Source: Terriglobales bacterium | GTDB lineage: Bacteria > Acidobacteriota > Terriglobia > Terriglobales > Acidobacteriaceae | Assembly (NCBI GenBank): GCA_035651655.1 | Contig: DASRFG010000029.1 | Span: 62,001-126,000 of the forward strand | DNA length: 64,000 bases | Direction: 5' to 3' | Part shown: in pieces, positions 61,474 to 64,000 of the stretch | Layout of the letters: the number at the start of each line of letters is the position of its first letter | How positions within the stretch are numbered: the stretch's first letter is position 1 | Position numbers and translations under genes: made by a program | The notes under the pieces: generated by a model | Told to the model about the DNA's origin: nothing | What the model saw: the letters and a program-made list of their open reading frames with translations, nothing else | Databases searched by the model: none

Positions 61474-62055
61474 ATGAAACGGATCGCAGGAATCATTCTG
61501 GCGTTGGCACTGTTTGCGCCGGCAGTCTGGGCGCAAGAAGAGCACGGCGAATTTGGGGTCTTTGCTGATTACACTCGCCTGCATAACCTCAGGAACGGAA
61601 ATCTCTGGGGCGTGGGTGGACAACTAGCATTCAATCTGAACAGGTTTGTGCAGCTCGAAGGCAGCATGGCCTATGATTTCGAGCGCAACTTCACAACCAT
61701 CAATACGAACAACGGCAGCGGCAGTGCGAGCTTCAGCCGTTCCGGGCTTCGCTTATTGAATGGATTATTTGGGCCGAAGATTCAGACCGGTATAGGGCCG
61801 GTAAAAGCCTTCGTAACCGTCAAAGGCGGGTTTCTGAACTTCAACGTGTCTCGCAAGGGCCCGTTCAGTGGATTCACCGGTGCCCTAAGTTCGGTTCCCA
61901 GTGGAGACACGAATGGCGTGTTTTATCCGGGAGCGGGAGTTGAGTTCTTCGCTCATTGGTTCGGAGTCCGGGCCGAGGTCGGCGACCAAATTTACTTTGA
62001 CAATGGCGCCAACCACAACTTGAAGATTACGTTCGGTCCACAGTTCCGCTTCTAG
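61474..62055 (+). CDS. Outer-membrane beta-barrel protein (OmpA/OmpX-like fold)
   Basis: 193 residues with a signal peptide ending PAVWAQ. The rest alternates polar and hydrophobic residues in strands typical of an eight-strand barrel, for example FGVFADYTRLHNL, RFVQLEGSMAYDF and FGVRAEVGDQIYF. It ends in FGPQFRF, with the C-terminal phenylalanine recognised by the BAM machine. No peptidoglycan-binding domain is attached. AGAGGAG is upstream, and a clear terminator follows, so it is a single-gene unit. A stress or adhesion role is plausible but not shown. Confidence 0.88.
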   Translation: MKRIAGIILALALFAPAVWAQEEHGEFGVFADYTRLHNLRNGNLWGVGGQLAFNLNRFVQLEGSMAYDFERNFTTINTNNGSGSASFSRSGLRLLNGLFGPKIQTGIGPVKAFVTVKGGFLNFNVSRKGPFSGFTGALSSVPSGDTNGVFYPGAGVEFFAHWFGVRAEVGDQIYFDNGANHNLKITFGPQFRF

Positions 62056-62086
62056 CCACGTCGTAGGCTTACCACTCAACACGTAC

Positions 62087-62119
62087 AAAGGGCGCCCGGG
62101 CGGGTGCCCTTTCTTTTCT
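62087..62119 (+). terminator. Intrinsic terminator after the outer-membrane protein gene
   Basis: AAAGGGCGCCC and GGGTGCCCTTT form an 11-base stem (one G-U pair) with a GGGC loop, followed by a T-rich run (TCTTTTCT). It is the clearest terminator in the window. Confidence 0.85.
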
Positions 62120-62216
62120 AAGGTATTCGACTGGCGCCCTGCCTACACTGCAAAATTTTTCAGACGAAGCCGGCGATTGATTGTGCTACGATGCGCGGAA
62201 ATTCCACCTTTCTCTT

Positions 62217-63242
62217 ATGGCGACTTACCCCCGCTTTGGCGCTCTGCGTGTCACGACTGCTCACCGCATCACCTGGGTGTGCTTGATCTGTATGTGCTTG
62301 ACCTCATCACTCCCCGCGCAGACTGGCGATGACGTTCATCTGGTTCCCCTCAAGCCGCCTCCCCATAAACCTCTGATCTCTGCCGATGTCGAACCCCGCC
62401 GGGTGTCGAATCCCTTTCGAGTGGACGTGGATCTAGTGCTGGTACCAGTAACGGTCACGGATGGTGCGAATCGCACTATCGTCGGGCTGGGAAAACACGA
62501 CTTTGCGTTATACGAAGCGGGCGAGCAACAGCAGATCCAGTACTTTTCCAGCGAGGACTCCCCCATTTCAGTTGGCGTCATTCTCGATCTCAGCAAGAGC
62601 ATGACGGACAAAATCGCTCTGGCGCGCGAGGCTTTGGGAGACTTTTTCAACGTTGCCAACCCCCAGGACGATTACTTTGTGGTTGCATTCTCCGACCGTC
62701 CCAAGCTTCTGGCTGACGCCACCCAGTCAATTGGCCACATACGGGCAACGCTGGCTTCTGCCGTACCGACCGGCCACACCGCGCTGCTGGACGCGATCTA
62801 CATGGGATTGGCGAAAACTCGCCAGGCGCGCTACCAGCGCCGCGCCTTGGTGATTATTTCCGATGGTGGAGATAATCGCAGCCGCTACACGGCCGCCGAG
62901 ATCAGGAAGTTGGTCCAGGAAACCGATGTGCAGATTTATGCGATCGGCATCTTCGGCACGGTTTTCAAGACCCCGGAAGAGTGGGCCGGCAAGCGCTTGC
63001 TGACCCACATCACCGAAGCCACCGGCGGCCAGACCATAACCGTGAACAACGCCAGAGAGCTTCCCGACATTGCCAGCGCCATCAGCCTGGAGTTGCGCAA
63101 TCAGTACGTGCTCGGCTACCACCCCCGTAATGTCACTCATGATGGCAAATGGCGGAAAATCAAGGTTCAGGTCACCTCCTCAGCACCCGACACGCCGCTA
63201 CATGCCTACTTCAAGACCGGCTACCAGGCTCCTGAAAGATAA
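62217..63242 (+). CDS. VWFA-related protein, acidobacterial type
   Basis: 341 residues from ATG 62217; a GTG at 62181 would add 12 residues. A signal segment ends LPAQT. The von Willebrand A domain spans ~100-310 with a metal-site (MIDAS) DLSKSM, the loop TGHTALLDAIYMGL and IISDGGDN. The segments VDVDLVLVPVTVTD and VGLGKHDFALYE before it and RNQYVLGYHP after it are the family's signature for acidobacterial VWFA-related proteins. It is probably an exported protein-binding module. It is convergent with the following phosphodiesterase gene. Confidence 0.92.
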   Translation: MATYPRFGALRVTTAHRITWVCLICMCLTSSLPAQTGDDVHLVPLKPPPHKPLISADVEPRRVSNPFRVDVDLVLVPVTVTDGANRTIVGLGKHDFALYEAGEQQQIQYFSSEDSPISVGVILDLSKSMTDKIALAREALGDFFNVANPQDDYFVVAFSDRPKLLADATQSIGHIRATLASAVPTGHTALLDAIYMGLAKTRQARYQRRALVIISDGGDNRSRYTAAEIRKLVQETDVQIYAIGIFGTVFKTPEEWAGKRLLTHITEATGGQTITVNNARELPDIASAISLELRNQYVLGYHPRNVTHDGKWRKIKVQVTSSAPDTPLHAYFKTGYQAPER

Positions 63243-63249
63243 AGACTAG

Positions 63250-64000
63250 TTACTGCAAACCGGGCAATGTCTTTGTCTGCTCTACGCGGACTGACTTCAA
63301 GGATCGGGGATCAATTCCGAGTGATTGCAGAATTGTCGGCGCAACTTGCGATGACACAACCGGGCTCTTCACCACTCGTGAAGACAATCTCGGATTAGAG
63401 ACAATCAGTGCCACATTGGTGTCACCGAAACTGAATCCGCCGTGCTCGGCATTCTTCTTGCTCGACCCTGTGTAGATGGTGCCATATGCGGGCTGCACAA
63501 TGAGGTCCGGGGTGCGGGTGTCGTGGGCAGGATCGTTAAACTTTAGCTTCAGTTCCGTCCCCGCCATTACTTCCTCTATGAACAACTGCTTGGCATTAGC
63601 GTTTAAGTATTTGGCGACAATTGACGTCTGGCTCTGGTCGGCTAACCAGATTAGAGCTACGTCGTCGTCCTGGACCAAGCCGCAGGGGCCGGTTGAGCAG
63701 CTTCCTGCATTGGTGACAGCGATGGCGGCAGGATTAGTGGTGCCGTCTGGCAGCGCTCCCACCAAGTCAGCGAAGTGACCAGGTTTGTTAGTCAACTTAG
63801 GATTGATCGGCGACTGTCCGTGTTTTGCGCTGACGATGAATAGGGTTGAGTCGTAAGTGCCTTCTGACTTGAGTGCCTGAATCATGTGTCCAAGGGCCTC
63901 GTCCGTCTTCTGCAATCCATAGGCGAGAACTTCGGTCGGGGCGCCAGTGCCGTCCACGTAGCCACCCACCTTGCCGCTCAGAGGATCGCCAACACAGCTG
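63250..64000 (-). CDS. Alkaline-phosphatase-superfamily protein (type I phosphodiesterase-like), C-terminal part
   Basis: At least 250 residues. The frame is open to the window edge, so the start lies outside. The fold is that of type I phosphodiesterase/nucleotide pyrophosphatase: FIVSAKHGQSP holds a metal-site histidine and AEHGGFSFGDTN carries another histidine with the typical loop, followed by VSSQVAPTILQSLGI. The nucleophile and the first metal site would be in the missing N-terminal half. The substrate is unknown. It is convergent with the VWFA gene, with 7 bases between. Confidence 0.85.
   Translation of the reverse strand, partial: SCVGDPLSGKVGGYVDGTGAPTEVLAYGLQKTDEALGHMIQALKSEGTYDSTLFIVSAKHGQSPINPKLTNKPGHFADLVGALPDGTTNPAAIAVTNAGSCSTGPCGLVQDDDVALIWLADQSQTSIVAKYLNANAKQLFIEEVMAGTELKLKFNDPAHDTRTPDLIVQPAYGTIYTGSSKKNAEHGGFSFGDTNVALIVSNPRLSSRVVKSPVVSSQVAPTILQSLGIDPRSLKSVRVEQTKTLPGLQ

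Noticed and set aside
1-64000. tRNA, rRNA, CRISPR arrays, insertion sequences, phage or integrase genes
   Set aside because: I looked through the intergenic stretches on both strands and saw no cloverleaf-like element, regularly spaced repeat array, transposase motif or terminal inverted repeats. A covariance-model scan would be needed to exclude small RNAs.

Overview
The window reads as a chromosomal stretch from an acidobacterium (Acidobacteriota, most likely a Terriglobia / Koribacter-like soil lineage). The main evidence is a VWFA-related protein of the type named for Acidobacteria, large secreted beta-propeller proteins, small acidobacterial-type hypothetical proteins, dense short operons with ATGA/GTGA start-stop overlaps, and moderately GC-rich coding DNA. 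The assignment is by recognition; no 16S or tRNA gene was seen. I saw no CRISPR array, insertion sequence, integrase or phage gene.

Layout. 1-10.4 kb (+): an export-oriented run with the end of an M24 aminopeptidase, an S9 peptidase, an M28 peptidase, Big2/LVIVD and YVTN beta-propeller proteins and a very large BNR/VPS10-type propeller, followed by a frameshifted histidine-kinase remnant. 10.6-15.6 kb (+): a conserved secreted protein and two tandem subtilisin-like proteases whose C-termini end in different Trp-Gly repeats. 15.6-22.7 kb (-): a Tat-exported oxidoreductase and a three-gene phosphorelay. 22.8-28.3 kb (+): an uninterrupted coenzyme F420 operon, cofG-cofD-cofC-cofE-cofH-npdG. 28.3-34 kb: a transglutaminase-like protein, an osmoprotectant ABC transporter, a Cu/Zn superoxide dismutase and an MFS exporter. 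34-41 kb: membrane proteins preceded by a 40-residue secreted peptide gene, an acidobacterial hypothetical gene overlapping an XRE regulator tail to tail, a CpaE-like ATPase and a GT39-type glycosyltransferase. 41-45 kb: DUF72, SRPBCC, a PLP decarboxylase and 6-phosphogluconolactonase. 45-50.6 kb: leuA-leuB-leuC-leuD (-) with a divergent LysR gene and paired operator-like sites between them. 50.6-61.5 kb: a sigma-54 activator ending in a PilZ domain, divergent from an HD-GYP/GAF/GGDEF protein, then a dipeptide-type ABC transporter and an ExeA-TonB fusion behind a good -24/-12 promoter. 61.5-64 kb: an outer-membrane barrel, a VWFA protein and the end of a phosphodiesterase/phosphatase.

How the parts connect. 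The most system-like region is 50.6-61.2 kb. One gene can make and break cyclic di-GMP. The gene back-to-back with it carries a potential cyclic di-GMP receptor domain on a sigma-54 activator. A sigma-54 promoter lies downstream in front of an envelope-type ATPase-TonB gene. The F420 operon holds every dedicated late biosynthetic step plus the NADP-linked F420 reductase, so the cell probably makes and recycles F420. A second noteworthy element is the two-cysteine secreted peptide gene, whose start codon lies in a hairpin next to membrane-protein genes. LeuA lacks its usual leucine-sensing domain, so control of leucine synthesis may rest on the LysR regulator.
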